Shown: positions 1 to 7,799 of the stretch, piece by piece
Numbering within the stretch: the stretch's first letter is position 1
How the letters are laid out: every line of letters begins with the position of its first letter
From: Clostridiaceae bacterium
GTDB taxonomy: Bacteria > Bacillota > Clostridia > Saccharofermentanales > UBA5734
Direction: 5' to 3'
DNA length: 21,654 nt
Assembly (NCBI GenBank): GCA_012727965.1
Contig: JAAYFZ010000216.1
Span: 1 to 21,654 of the forward strand
Made by a program: the position numbers and the translations under genes
The notes under the pieces: model-generated
What the model was told of the DNA's origin: nothing
The model's database searches: none
What the model saw: the letters and a program-made list of their open reading frames with translations, nothing else

Positions 1-593
1 GCGGTGCGATCGAGCACGAGCGGCAGGCTGACAGGCAGAGAAGCGAAGATCACGCCTGTCACAGCACCAATGATCAAAGGGTTTTTAAGAACTGATACAA
101 TTATTCTCGACCATCTGATACGCTCAGTACTTCCATCGGAATAATATTCCAATATGAAAACGGCCAGCACATTATAGAGAGCAATGACAATTGGCAACAG
201 CATAGCTGTCGGACCGATTCCAGCTTCTCCAAATAAATTTCTGGCTAGCGGATAACCTAGAAGTAAATAATTGCCACGATAAACTCCTTGGATGAATGCA
301 CCGCATTTTTTTCTGTCATGTAATACTCTCGGAACTATAAGCATAAGCAGTGTGGCTATTGAGATGATTGACACCAGCGCAAATAACAGCAGCTTCAGAC
401 TGAAAAATTCTGCAAGCTCCATGCCGGAAATATTATAAAAAAGACTTATGGGAAAAGCTATTTGAAACAACAGCTTATTAACGCCGCTGTTTAGACTTTC
501 GCTGATCAGGCCTATTCGCCGTAAAACAACACCCAGCAGTACCAGCAGCATCAGTGGCGCGATCGCGTTGAAACTAAACCAGAAGACCTCCAT
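1..593 (-). CDS. AEC (auxin efflux carrier) family permease, 3'-truncated by the window edge
   Basis: This is an integral membrane transporter of the AEC family. Family members are proposed to export or exchange small organic acids, but the substrate cannot be read from sequence. Translating from the ATG at 593-591 gives MEVFWFSFNAIAPLMLLV, the hydrophobic first helix typical of the family, followed by the LGVVLRRIG turn, a second hydrophobic stretch with NKLLFQIAFPISLF, and a conserved-looking RGNYLLLGYPLARNLFG segment. About 197 residues are visible, roughly the N-terminal two thirds of a usual ~310-residue protein; the C-terminus lies left of base 1. The start codon sits one base after the TGA of the upstream exonuclease gene, which suggests translational coupling in the mogA-exonuclease-permease operon. 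The family call is good; any specific role in metal or cofactor metabolism would be guesswork. Confidence 0.85.
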   Translation of the reverse strand, partial: MEVFWFSFNAIAPLMLLVLLGVVLRRIGLISESLNSGVNKLLFQIAFPISLFYNISGMELAEFFSLKLLLFALVSIISIATLLMLIVPRVLHDRKKCGAFIQGVYRGNYLLLGYPLARNLFGEAGIGPTAMLLPIVIALYNVLAVFILEYYSDGSTERIRWSRIIVSVLKNPLIIGAVTGVIFASLPVSLPLVLDRT

Positions 594-594
594 A

Positions 595-1485
595 TCAGAC
601 TTCTGTCAATGGCCTGCTGCGGTCAAGCCGCATTGTCAGATATGCTGAGAAGCTCTCGCTTGGAAGTTTTCTTAGTCTGGTTCTTCCGCTCACACTACCG
701 TGCTCCGGGCAACGAAATGAGGCAGTAAATTTGCTGCCCTTCTTCTCCCAGTCGATGACTCTTTCCAAAGCAAGTCCACAAGCTGGACAAACAAGCTCAG
801 TCTCCAACAGGTGCTGCTGAATTCTGGCAACAGTATCGAGTGGCTCGAGCTTCTGCTGATATGATCTGACCAGATCAGGATCATATGCATAATCATGAAG
901 ACACAGCCTTGCCTGATCGACAGCCTTTTCAGCCTCGGTCACCTTCACTATGGCTTGCAAAATACGACCTGTATACCAGGCATCCTGAACCGCTTGATGA
1001 AATGGTCTTGATTTTTCAATATCAAGAAAATCAAGTGCATACTCGACACTCCTCTGAATGCCAGCCTGTTCAATAACTTCGTCAAACAGATACTGCACAT
1101 CGAGGCATGGAGCTTGCAGTTCCTCACTAAACCCATAATATGCCAGATTCTGCTTAAGAACCGGTGGATCACTCTCGCTCCAGGTACAAAGCATATAGTC
1201 ATCGCCGCACCAATCCAGAAAATCCCTGGCTGCATCCTCGAATGGTACACCTGTGCGCATACTCTGCTGCAGACGTCTCGTGACAGCTGCTACATGTCCC
1301 GAAAGGATGGGATAGAGCTTAGGTCTGACGGTAACACTGAATTTATTAATGATCTCTAAATTCTCATTAAGCTTGACCGCACCTATCTCAATTATTTCAA
1401 AAGGCAGCGCCTGTCGGTCTTCATCAGAGACCCTGTTGGCCCTGCCAGGTATATTCCATTCGAGATCAAATACTATAAAATGCAT
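595..1485 (-). CDS. DEDDh-family 3'-5' exonuclease with C-terminal zinc ribbon
   Basis: A 296-residue protein whose N-terminal ~185 residues form an RNase T/DnaQ-type exonuclease domain of the KapD/ERI-1-like kind. The acidic catalytic set is visible: D7 and E9 in FDLEW (ExoI), D106 in TWSESD (ExoII), and H163 with D168 in FHQAVQDA (ExoIII), which makes it DEDDh. Such enzymes remove nucleotides from 3' ends using two metal ions. The C-terminal part carries C233-x2-C236 and C259-x2-H262 separated by about 22 residues, a probable zinc ribbon that could bind nucleic acid. The start at 1485 follows an AAGGAAG ribosome binding site, and only 15 bases separate it from the mogA stop. The stop almost abuts the next permease start. 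Why it travels with mogA is unknown. The exonuclease fold is near certain; DNA versus RNA preference is not. Confidence 0.88.
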   Translation of the reverse strand: MHFIVFDLEWNIPGRANRVSDEDRQALPFEIIEIGAVKLNENLEIINKFSVTVRPKLYPILSGHVAAVTRRLQQSMRTGVPFEDAARDFLDWCGDDYMLCTWSESDPPVLKQNLAYYGFSEELQAPCLDVQYLFDEVIEQAGIQRSVEYALDFLDIEKSRPFHQAVQDAWYTGRILQAIVKVTEAEKAVDQARLCLHDYAYDPDLVRSYQQKLEPLDTVARIQQHLLETELVCPACGLALERVIDWEKKGSKFTASFRCPEHGSVSGRTRLRKLPSESFSAYLTMRLDRSRPLTEV

Positions 1486-1500
1486 CAGCTGCTTCCTTTC

Positions 1501-2001
1501 TTACTTGCGGGCACATTCACTGGCATTGGCTGTTAAAATATCAAGAGCATGTGGTAAAACCGGCTTGATAATATCGAGGCATTCAATTGCGGCCTTGGGG
1601 CTTCCCGGCAGATTGATGATCAGGCAGCTGCCACGAATAGCTGCAGTGCCTCTTGAGAGCATCGCCCTATTAGTGAATTTCATACTGCCGGCTCGCATTG
1701 CCTCCGCTAGACCAGGTACGACCCTGTCTGCAATATCAAGTGTGGCTTCCGGCGTGATATCGCGCGGAGAGAGGCCGGTGCCGCCGCTTGTCATGATAAG
1801 ATCAGCACCGTCATCGCTAAGCCTTATAATTTCAGCAGAAATTTCTGCGCGTTCATCAGGTACGATTGACATATAAGCAACGGTTCCAACTTCAGCGAGC
1901 GCTTCAGCTAGAAGCGGGCCCGACTTATCCTCACGCAGACCGGCAGCTCCCTTGTCACTGATCGTGACTACAGCTATTTTATACAAGTTATTTTTATCCA
2001 T
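1501..2001 (-). CDS. mogA: Molybdopterin adenylyltransferase, MogA/MoaB family
   Basis: A 166-residue single-domain MoCF_biosynth protein. Family members adenylylate molybdopterin (MPT-AMP) to prepare it for metal insertion by MoeA. Visible signatures are the TSGGTGLSPRDITPEAT loop beginning at residue 71, the LSRGTAAIRG segment near residue 115, and LPGSPKA at 131-137, all of which line the pterin/nucleotide site in this family. The length is typical of the short MogA/MoaB form. It is transcribed away from the tungstate-uptake/cofactor operon, from a shared intergenic region of about 240 bases, and is first in an operon with an exonuclease and a permease. MogA and MoaB homologues are hard to tell apart by eye, so the exact symbol is less certain than the family. 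In this locus it would act on a tungsten-directed pterin. Confidence 0.92.
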   Translation of the reverse strand: MDKNNLYKIAVVTISDKGAAGLREDKSGPLLAEALAEVGTVAYMSIVPDERAEISAEIIRLSDDGADLIMTSGGTGLSPRDITPEATLDIADRVVPGLAEAMRAGSMKFTNRAMLSRGTAAIRGSCLIINLPGSPKAAIECLDIIKPVLPHALDILTANASECARK

Positions 2002-2085
2002 ACTCTCACCGAACTCTGATGAAACGCACTCAGTAAATATTTTATATATACTAACCGCGATTCAGGCGTTTTTTCAAACCCTATG

Positions 2086-2113
2086 ATAGCACTATTAGTC
2101 TAATTTATGCTAT
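2086..2113. repeat. Inverted repeat ATAGCA-N16-TGCTAT in the mogA/tupA divergent region
   Basis: Perfect 6-base arms (2086-2091 and 2108-2113) flank a 16-base spacer in the region between the divergent mogA and tupA genes, overlapping the best tupA -10 candidate. The geometry would suit a dimeric repressor such as a ModE/TunR-type oxyanion sensor, but the sequence is not a recognisable ModE box and short arms like these can arise by chance. Confidence 0.25.
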
Positions 2114-2116
2114 AGT
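2111..2116 (+). promoter_or_regulatory. Possible -10 box (TATAGT) for the tup/moe/moa operon
   Basis: TATAGT matches the sigma-A -10 consensus at five of six positions and lies about 125 bases before the tupA start, leaving room for the structured leader at 2130-2236. No convincing -35 hexamer is found 16-19 bases upstream, so the call is tentative. Confidence 0.3.
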
Positions 2117-2129
2117 ATTCGCTAGCAAA

Positions 2130-2236
2130 CCTCTTCGAGTCTGAACAGCTAACTCAGAATTTTTGCGAAACTGACATGCTGCCAGACCGGGGCCCGGGGG
2201 AAACGCCGGAGCCTTCCACTGTGAAAAGGAGAAGGA
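2130..2236 (+). promoter_or_regulatory. Candidate molybdenum/tungsten cofactor (Moco/Tuco-type) riboswitch upstream of tupA
   Basis: The ~110-base leader of tupA is GC-rich and structured, unlike the AT-rich bases before it. Pairings seen directly are GTCTG (2139-2143) with CAGAC (2183-2187), CCGG (2187-2190) with CCGG (2206-2209) around a GGGCCCGGGGG-rich segment, and CCTTC (2212-2216) with GAAGG (2231-2235). The last helix would sequester the ribosome binding site AAGGAGAAGG just before the ATG at 2241, a classic translation-control platform. Established knowledge: Moco-motif RNAs sit upstream of molybdate/tungstate transport and Moco synthesis operons in many bacteria. The GGGAAACGCCGGAGCC segment resembles that motif as remembered, but no covariance-model search was possible. 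Binding of the tungsten form of the cofactor is inferred from the tupABC genes it precedes. Confidence 0.5.
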
Positions 2237-2240
2237 ATAT

Positions 2241-3077
2241 ATGGTAAGAAGAAGAATTCTGCTCATTGTTATGAGCCTGCTTATGCTGTTGCAGTTTACT
2301 GCCTGCGGCACAAGCAACAAACATGAAAACAAGCTGGTTAGACTCTCTACTACTACCAGCGTTCAAGACTCAGGACTTCTACCTGAGCTGGAAAAACTTT
2401 TCGAGGACAAGAGCGGCTACACGCTAGACATCGTCGCCAACGGTACCGGAGCAGCTATCAAGCTGGGCGAAACCGGTGATGCTGATGTTATCCTGGTTCA
2501 TGCAAAAGCAGCCGAGGAGGAGTTTATCGAGGCTGGTTTCGGCGTCAAACGACTGCCCTTCATGCATAACTATTTCATCATCGCCGGTGATCAATCTGAT
2601 CCCGCCGGAATTACCAGCAGCGAAAACGCGTCCGAGGCTTTTGCCAAGATTTTAGAGGCAGAAGCTAATTTCGTATCTCGCGGCGACGATTCAGGCACGC
2701 ATAAGGCCGAACTAAAAATCTGGCAGCAAGCTGGTCTTGAGCCTGCAGGCGACTGGTATATCTCTGCTGGCAAAGGCATGGGGCCTTGTCTGACAATGGC
2801 TGGCGAGATGCAGGCTTACATCATGACTGATAAGGCTACTTATCTGGCAACAAGAGATCAGCATAAGCTTGACGTGATTCTTGACGAATCAGAAGATTTG
2901 AAAAACACATATAGCGTTATTGCGATAGATGCCGAGAAACACCCTGACACTAATGTGAAGGGCGCTCAGGCCTGGATAGATTTTCTGGCAAGCGATGAGG
3001 CCGCTGACATTATCCGCGAATTCGGCATCAGCCAATACGGCGAAGCGCTTTTCATGTATGATGGTTTTGAGGCCTAA
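2241..3077 (+). CDS. tupA: Tungstate ABC transporter substrate-binding lipoprotein
   Basis: A 278-residue extracellular oxyanion-binding protein that captures tungstate (or molybdate) for TupBC. It opens with a basic start (MVRRR), a hydrophobic signal segment and a lipobox-like FTAC with the lipid-anchored cysteine at residue 22; the phenylalanine at -3 is slightly atypical. The TTTSVQDSGLLP motif (residues 37-48) with its Thr/Ser-rich ligand loop, the GTGAAIKLGETGDADV segment and the SRGDDSGTHKAE loop are the hallmarks of TupA/WtpA-like proteins rather than ModA. The ribosome binding site AAGGAGAAGG (2225-2234) lies 6 bases before the ATG and within the candidate riboswitch helix. First gene of the long plus-strand operon. 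Tungstate preference is inferred from family resemblance and the AOR genes nearby; some TupA homologues also bind molybdate. Confidence 0.92.
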   Translation: MVRRRILLIVMSLLMLLQFTACGTSNKHENKLVRLSTTTSVQDSGLLPELEKLFEDKSGYTLDIVANGTGAAIKLGETGDADVILVHAKAAEEEFIEAGFGVKRLPFMHNYFIIAGDQSDPAGITSSENASEAFAKILEAEANFVSRGDDSGTHKAELKIWQQAGLEPAGDWYISAGKGMGPCLTMAGEMQAYIMTDKATYLATRDQHKLDVILDESEDLKNTYSVIAIDAEKHPDTNVKGAQAWIDFLASDEAADIIREFGISQYGEALFMYDGFEA

Positions 3078-3118
3078 TTTACTGATGTTTTAAATATTTG
3101 ACCGATTCGGAGAGAGTT

Positions 3119-3802
3119 ATGCTGACTTATCTGGCAGTTTTTGCCACTGCACAAATATCATATGAATGGATAAGGATACTGGGACTTACGCTTGTAATGA
3201 CTTTGCTCAGTACTCTGATATCCGCGCTAATCGGTATGCCTTTGGGAACGATACTTGCTTCGTCAAGATTCCCCGGGCGCCGATTTCTGCGCAGGCTATT
3301 ACAGACCGGCATGAGCCTGCCTCCGGTAGTCGCCGGCCTCTTGGTTTTCCTGCTTCTATCAAGGCAGGGACCTCTTGGCAGCTTGCGGCTGCTATTTAGT
3401 CTGCCGGCTATGATCATTGCTCAGTGCCTTCTGATCATTCCGATCATGGCTTCACTGACCTGCAGCATTGTTGAAAACCGGCAGAAGCCGATCAGAGAGA
3501 CTTTGCTGACGCTTGGCCAGCCTACTCATAAAATTTATTTCATCATTCTCAGAGAGAATAGCCAGGCCCTCATTACTGTAGTATTGACTGGTTTTGGACG
3601 CGCGATCTCAGAAGTTGGCGCTGTTATGATGGTAGGCGGCAATATCGCCGGCAAAACCAGAGTCCTGACTACAGCAATCATGCTTGAGACTAACCGCGGT
3701 AATTTCCAATCAGCAATCGTCCTCGGAGCAATTTTGATGTTGTTGGCGCTTGCAGTCAATATGATCGTCAACAGACTGCGGGAGGATGAATATGTTAGCT
3801 GA
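3119..3802 (+). CDS. tupB: Tungstate ABC transporter permease
   Basis: A 227-residue BPD_transp_1 type inner-membrane permease with about five to six hydrophobic segments. The cytoplasmic coupling loop that contacts the ATPase is visible as ETLLTLGQPTHKIYFIIL, followed by GFGRAISEVGAVMMVGGN, which is very characteristic of TupB-like permeases. An in-frame TTG at 3098 would add seven residues, but the ATG at 3119 is preferred because GGAG (3109-3112) sits 6 bases before it and the protein then begins directly with MLTYLAVF. It lies 41 bases after tupA and overlaps tupC by 11 bases. Together with TupA and TupC it forms a complete importer. Confidence 0.92.
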   Translation: MLTYLAVFATAQISYEWIRILGLTLVMTLLSTLISALIGMPLGTILASSRFPGRRFLRRLLQTGMSLPPVVAGLLVFLLLSRQGPLGSLRLLFSLPAMIIAQCLLIIPIMASLTCSIVENRQKPIRETLLTLGQPTHKIYFIILRENSQALITVVLTGFGRAISEVGAVMMVGGNIAGKTRVLTTAIMLETNRGNFQSAIVLGAILMLLALAVNMIVNRLREDEYVS

Positions 3803-4535
3803 ACACAAACAGACAGAGTTTTCGACTTTTGCCAGTGGCAGACTCGTCCATGAATGGGGCCAGCGTTTCAGACTGGATATTGCGGACCTGCAGATTCTGC
3901 CAAGAACCAGCTATGCTATTCTTGGTGCGAACGGTTCAGGCAAGAGCACACTGCTAAGACTATTGGCCGCGCGTATGCTTGAGAATGATCAGTTTTCTGA
4001 ACCGGGCGCTATCGGCTATTTGCCACAAACTCCATATAGCTTCCGCCTAACAGTCGAGGAAAATGTTCGTCTGGGTATTGCCCCTGAACTCGGTCTATCT
4101 ACAAACGAACAAAATGAGATCATCATTTCTTGTCTGGATAGCCTCGGCTTATTGCATCTAAGATCAGAGCCTGGCCACAAGCTCTCCGGCGGAGAAGCTC
4201 AGCGTATGGCACTGGCCAGACTAATGACTGTTAAACGCAGAGTTCTGCTTCTGGACGAGCCGACCGGAGCTCTCGATCTGCAGGGACTCAGCCTGGCTGA
4301 GAGAGCAATTTCGGATTATCTTAAGACATCGGACTGTACCCTGATGCTGGTTACACATCAGCTGAGTCTGGCCGAGCGGCTCTGTGAGCAGCTGATATTT
4401 CTTAACAATGGCAAATTGGAGGCAGCAGGTCCTCTGATGGAAACGTTGCGTAGCAAGCCTACTGCAAGTCTGAGCCAGTATCTACATTTCGAAAAATCTG
4501 TTTGCTTGAGTGAATCAACAGAAGGGATGGCCTGA
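3792..4535 (+). CDS. tupC: Tungstate ABC transporter ATP-binding protein
   Basis: A 247-residue ABC ATPase that powers tungstate import. From the chosen start, the Walker A motif GANGSGKST is at about 45-53, the Q-loop glutamine in YLPQTPYS near 79, the signature LSGGEAQR at 131-138, Walker B VLLLDEP at 151-157, and the switch histidine in LVTHQ at 189. An ATG at 3786 is in frame, but it directly abuts the ribosome binding site GGAGG (3781-3785); the ATG at 3792 has the normal 6-base spacing and is preferred. The gene overlaps the end of tupB by 11 bases and ends just before the moeA start, so uptake and metal insertion are co-transcribed. Tungstate specificity comes from the partner subunits, not from this sequence. 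Confidence 0.92.
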   Translation: MLAEHKQTEFSTFASGRLVHEWGQRFRLDIADLQILPRTSYAILGANGSGKSTLLRLLAARMLENDQFSEPGAIGYLPQTPYSFRLTVEENVRLGIAPELGLSTNEQNEIIISCLDSLGLLHLRSEPGHKLSGGEAQRMALARLMTVKRRVLLLDEPTGALDLQGLSLAERAISDYLKTSDCTLMLVTHQLSLAERLCEQLIFLNNGKLEAAGPLMETLRSKPTASLSQYLHFEKSVCLSESTEGMA

Positions 4536-4539
4536 TAGC

Positions 4540-5880
4540 ATGATGCTGAATGTCAGTACAATAGAGGATGCTCTGGCAAGACTTGAGCAGTCAATAAATC
4601 AATATGGAACACGCTATGGAAATCTGACAAATGCTTTGCGTGCTGTGGTTTCAGACAGAGTTGAAACAGCCGCTGGACTGATCAATAGAGCCATCAGACC
4701 TGCTGACTATGAGAAGATAGAGATATATCATGCTGCCGGTCGTATCCTGGCAGAAGATATTTTAGCACCCCTGGATGTTCCGGGTTTCGACAGATCGACA
4801 GTTGATGGCTATGCCGTCAGCGCTGCCGATACCTTCGGCGCCAGTCAGTCCCTCCCGGCGGTACTTCGTCTTGATGGAAGTATCAATATGGGCAAACCTG
4901 CGGGCAGTCCTCTTGCCGGGGGCTTCTGCCGCGAAATTTCAACCGGTGGTGCGCTGCCCGAAGGCGCAGACGCTGTTATCATGATCGAAGACACGGAGCC
5001 GGCCAGCCAGGAAGACGAGCTTCGCTTCCTGCTTAGGCCTGTGTCACCAGGACAAAATGTGATATTTCGCGGTGATGATATTATGGCCGGTACTTGTCTG
5101 CTTACTTCCGGCACTACACTGAAACCTCATCATGTCGGCGCACTGGCTGCAATCGGCAGAACAACAGTCACAGTCCTTCGCAAACTGAAGATCGCACTCA
5201 TTTCGACTGGTGATGAATTAGTTCAGCCTGGTCATGAGTTGTCGGATGGACAAATATACGATGTCAATAACGATATGTTGGCAGCAATGCTTAAGAGAGC
5301 TAATACTGAGATATCCTGTATTGGCATCATTGCTGATGAGCTTGATGACTTGAAACAGACAATCAGCCAGGCAGGAAAAGCTCATGATCTGGTCATTATC
5401 TCTGGCGGCAGTTCGGCAGGCGAGCGTGATCATGCTGCTGCTGCCATAAATCAACTTGGCTTGCCAGGAGTGATCCAGCATGGACTGGCAGTCAAGCCAG
5501 GCAAGCCCACTCTGATCGGCTTAGCAGATCAACTGCCGATCATCGGATTGCCGGGCCACCCTGTTGCCGCCTGGTTCATGGCTGACCAGATCATAGATCC
5601 GTTAATAGAACTACTTAGCGGTCGCAAACCCAGAATAAGAAAAACCATTGTAGCTGTTCTGGCACGAGCAGTACCAGCTAATCACGGCAGGCAGAGCTTC
5701 ATCGCGGTCAGTTTGCGGGATCAGTCTGGTTCTTTGCTGCCAATTGCAGTACCGGCAGCTTCGAAATCTGGACTAATCACTACGTTACGGTCCACAGACG
5801 GCTATATTATCATTGATCGCGATCAAGAAGGCTTAAGCAGAGACAGCGAGGTTACAGTTTATCTATGGGAGGATATATAA
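4540..5880 (+). CDS. moeA: Molybdopterin molybdotransferase (MoeA), first paralogue
   Basis: A MoeA enzyme of about 446 residues, which inserts oxyanion (molybdate or tungstate) into MPT-AMP. Recognisable segments are DVPGFDRSTVDGYAV of the N-terminal domain, GADAVIMIEDTE, the central MoCF domain with STGDELVQPG and the SGGSSAGERDH loop, KPGKPTLIGL with GLPGHPVAA, and the C-terminal beta domain. An in-frame GTG at 4510 lacks a ribosome binding site; the paired ATGs at 4540/4543 follow an AAGGGA about 12 bases upstream and the tupC TGA at 4533-4535. Compared with standard MoeA, the stretch before the conserved HAAGRILAEDI is about 25-30 residues longer and predicted helical. Its stop overlaps the next start as TAATG. 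Together with the second MoeA it may provide metal selection, which is an inference. Confidence 0.93.
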   Translation: MMLNVSTIEDALARLEQSINQYGTRYGNLTNALRAVVSDRVETAAGLINRAIRPADYEKIEIYHAAGRILAEDILAPLDVPGFDRSTVDGYAVSAADTFGASQSLPAVLRLDGSINMGKPAGSPLAGGFCREISTGGALPEGADAVIMIEDTEPASQEDELRFLLRPVSPGQNVIFRGDDIMAGTCLLTSGTTLKPHHVGALAAIGRTTVTVLRKLKIALISTGDELVQPGHELSDGQIYDVNNDMLAAMLKRANTEISCIGIIADELDDLKQTISQAGKAHDLVIISGGSSAGERDHAAAAINQLGLPGVIQHGLAVKPGKPTLIGLADQLPIIGLPGHPVAAWFMADQIIDPLIELLSGRKPRIRKTIVAVLARAVPANHGRQSFIAVSLRDQSGSLLPIAVPAASKSGLITTLRSTDGYIIIDRDQEGLSRDSEVTVYLWEDI

Positions 5881-7799
5881 TGCAGCAAGCAAAATATCTC
5901 AGTAATAAACCAATCGAGCAGGCAATACTTGAATACTGTCAGGCACTGGCGCAAGCCGGCTGTCTTCGTGCTACGGTTGAGCTGCCGGTCTCGCAAGCGC
6001 TTGGCAGGAAAACAGCCGAAGCAGTCTATTCCAGGCGCAGCGTGCCGCATTTTCTGGCAAGCGCGATGGACGGTATCGCATTGCAAGCTGCCAAGACTTA
6101 TGGCGCAACAGAAACTACTCCCATAAGACTAAGTACTCAGGACTATCAGCCTGTTGACACCGGCGATCCTCTTCCCGACGGCTGCGATGCAGTCATTATG
6201 ATCGAGGATGTCATAAACACCGACGACAGCTCGGATATTATACTAGAACAGGCAGCGGTTCCCTGGCAGCATATCCGCCAGATCGGCGAGGATTTCTGCG
6301 CAGGCGATATGCTCCTGACAACTAATACGATCATCAATCCGGCAGCAGTCGGTGCGCTCACAGCTGGCGGAATAAGCTCGGTTCGAGTCTATCGGCCGCT
6401 TCGAGTTGCCATCATACCAACCGGCGACGAAATCGTGTCTGGCGAAAATGAGCCGGCAGCTGGTGAAATCACTGAGTCGAACGGTGCTATGCTAAGCGCG
6501 GCTCTTGAAGAACTGGGCATCAAACCGATTATTGAGGCGATAATCCCAGACAAACCAGAGCTGTTAGAACAGGCCCTGAAAAAAAATCTTGATCTATCAG
6601 ACATGGTGCTTCTGCTGGCCGGATCGTCCGCAGGACGCGATGACTACAGCAATCAAACCATCAGCCGTCTAGGTCAGGTTATCCTGCATGGTCTGGCAAT
6701 CAAACCAGGCAAGCCTGCAGTTCTGGGAATCTGTGAAGGCAAGCCAGTTATTGGTATGCCCGGCTACCCAGTATCAACTCTAACAGTTTTCGAACAAGTA
6801 GTTCTGCCTGTCCTATCCAACATTTACAAGCTTGATATAACCTCTCCTAAACTGGTGCAAGCCGGTTTGACTCGCAGGCTGACCTCTTCCCTTAAATACA
6901 AGGAGTTCATCCGCGTACGCCTAAGCCGGTTAAATTCAACCTGGCTGGCTACACCGATGGAACGCGGAGCTGGTATGCTGGCCAGCTTCTTACGCGCCGA
7001 TGGAATACTCGAGCTTGATCAGAACTGTGAAGGACTCGAGGCCGGGAGCAAGGTAGAAATCAGGCTCCTGCCCTGGGCCAATGAAGACAGAATAAAAACA
7101 TCGATCGATCTGATCGGCAGTCATGATCCTTTGCTCGATGAGCTTGCTGATATACTGCAGGCAGATGGCCGCCGTCTAACTTCCGCTCATACCGGCAGCA
7201 TGGGCGGACTAATGGCTCTGCGCAGACAGGAAGCACTGCTGGCACCTATACATCTTCTTGATACATCCAGCGGTGATTATAATCTGCCGGATATAAAAAG
7301 AATGTTCCCCGACGGATCTGTTGTACTGATTGAAGGCTTCAAAAGAACTCAGGGCCTGATAACGCCTGCTGGCAATCCCAAGAACATACATGATATAAGT
7401 GATCTGGCCGCTGCTGACATAAGCTATGTCAACAGGCAATCAGGTGCAGGCACGAGAATTCTGCTGGACTATTTGCTTGACCGAGCTGGAATCAGACCTC
7501 AGAACGTAAACGGTTATGACCGCGTTGAATTGACACATACGGCAGTAGCAGCTCAGATAGCTGCCGGTACTGCTGATACAGGTCTCGCTGTTATGTCAGC
7601 CGCCAGCATATTCGGATTGGACTTCCTGCCAATAACTCAGGAGAGCTACGATTTTGCAGTCAGAGCTGAGAACCTTGCAGATGCAAGAGTGCTAAGTTTC
7701 ATTGAATTGATCAGCAGCAATCAAATAAAAAACAGACTTGATAAAATGGGTGGCTATAGCTGGGATCAGCCAGGCAGAATAATTATGGGAGATGCTTAA
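5880..7799 (+). CDS. moeA: MoeA fused to a C-terminal periplasmic-binding-protein-like (PBP_like) domain
   Basis: A 639-residue two-domain protein. Residues 1 to about 400 are a second MoeA: ALGRKTAEAV, SAMDGIAL, GCDAVIMIEDV, PTGDEIVSGE, LAGSSAGRDDYS, KPGKPAVLGI and GMPGYPVSTLTVFE are all in the expected order. From about residue 410 to the end is a type-2 periplasmic-binding-like domain without a signal peptide, with SAHTGSMGGL, APIHLLDTSSGDYN, ISYVNRQSGAGTR and GTADTGLAVMSAA. This architecture is known in anaerobes and archaea, annotated as MoeA/LysR-substrate-binding-domain protein. The cytoplasmic binding domain may hold or sense the oxyanion or a pterin, which is inference. The ATG at 5880 is chosen over 5865 because GGGAGG (5867-5872) gives 7-base spacing. 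Start and stop both overlap neighbours by one base (TAATG). Confidence 0.93.
   Translation: MQQAKYLSNKPIEQAILEYCQALAQAGCLRATVELPVSQALGRKTAEAVYSRRSVPHFLASAMDGIALQAAKTYGATETTPIRLSTQDYQPVDTGDPLPDGCDAVIMIEDVINTDDSSDIILEQAAVPWQHIRQIGEDFCAGDMLLTTNTIINPAAVGALTAGGISSVRVYRPLRVAIIPTGDEIVSGENEPAAGEITESNGAMLSAALEELGIKPIIEAIIPDKPELLEQALKKNLDLSDMVLLLAGSSAGRDDYSNQTISRLGQVILHGLAIKPGKPAVLGICEGKPVIGMPGYPVSTLTVFEQVVLPVLSNIYKLDITSPKLVQAGLTRRLTSSLKYKEFIRVRLSRLNSTWLATPMERGAGMLASFLRADGILELDQNCEGLEAGSKVEIRLLPWANEDRIKTSIDLIGSHDPLLDELADILQADGRRLTSAHTGSMGGLMALRRQEALLAPIHLLDTSSGDYNLPDIKRMFPDGSVVLIEGFKRTQGLITPAGNPKNIHDISDLAAADISYVNRQSGAGTRILLDYLLDRAGIRPQNVNGYDRVELTHTAVAAQIAAGTADTGLAVMSAASIFGLDFLPITQESYDFAVRAENLADARVLSFIELISSNQIKNRLDKMGGYSWDQPGRIIMGDA

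Noticed and set aside
1349..1876. Long open frames on the strand opposite mogA, the exonuclease, moaA and dnaK.
   Set aside because: They lie antisense to genes with clear family signatures, lack ribosome binding sites and show no recognisable motifs; they are shadow frames.
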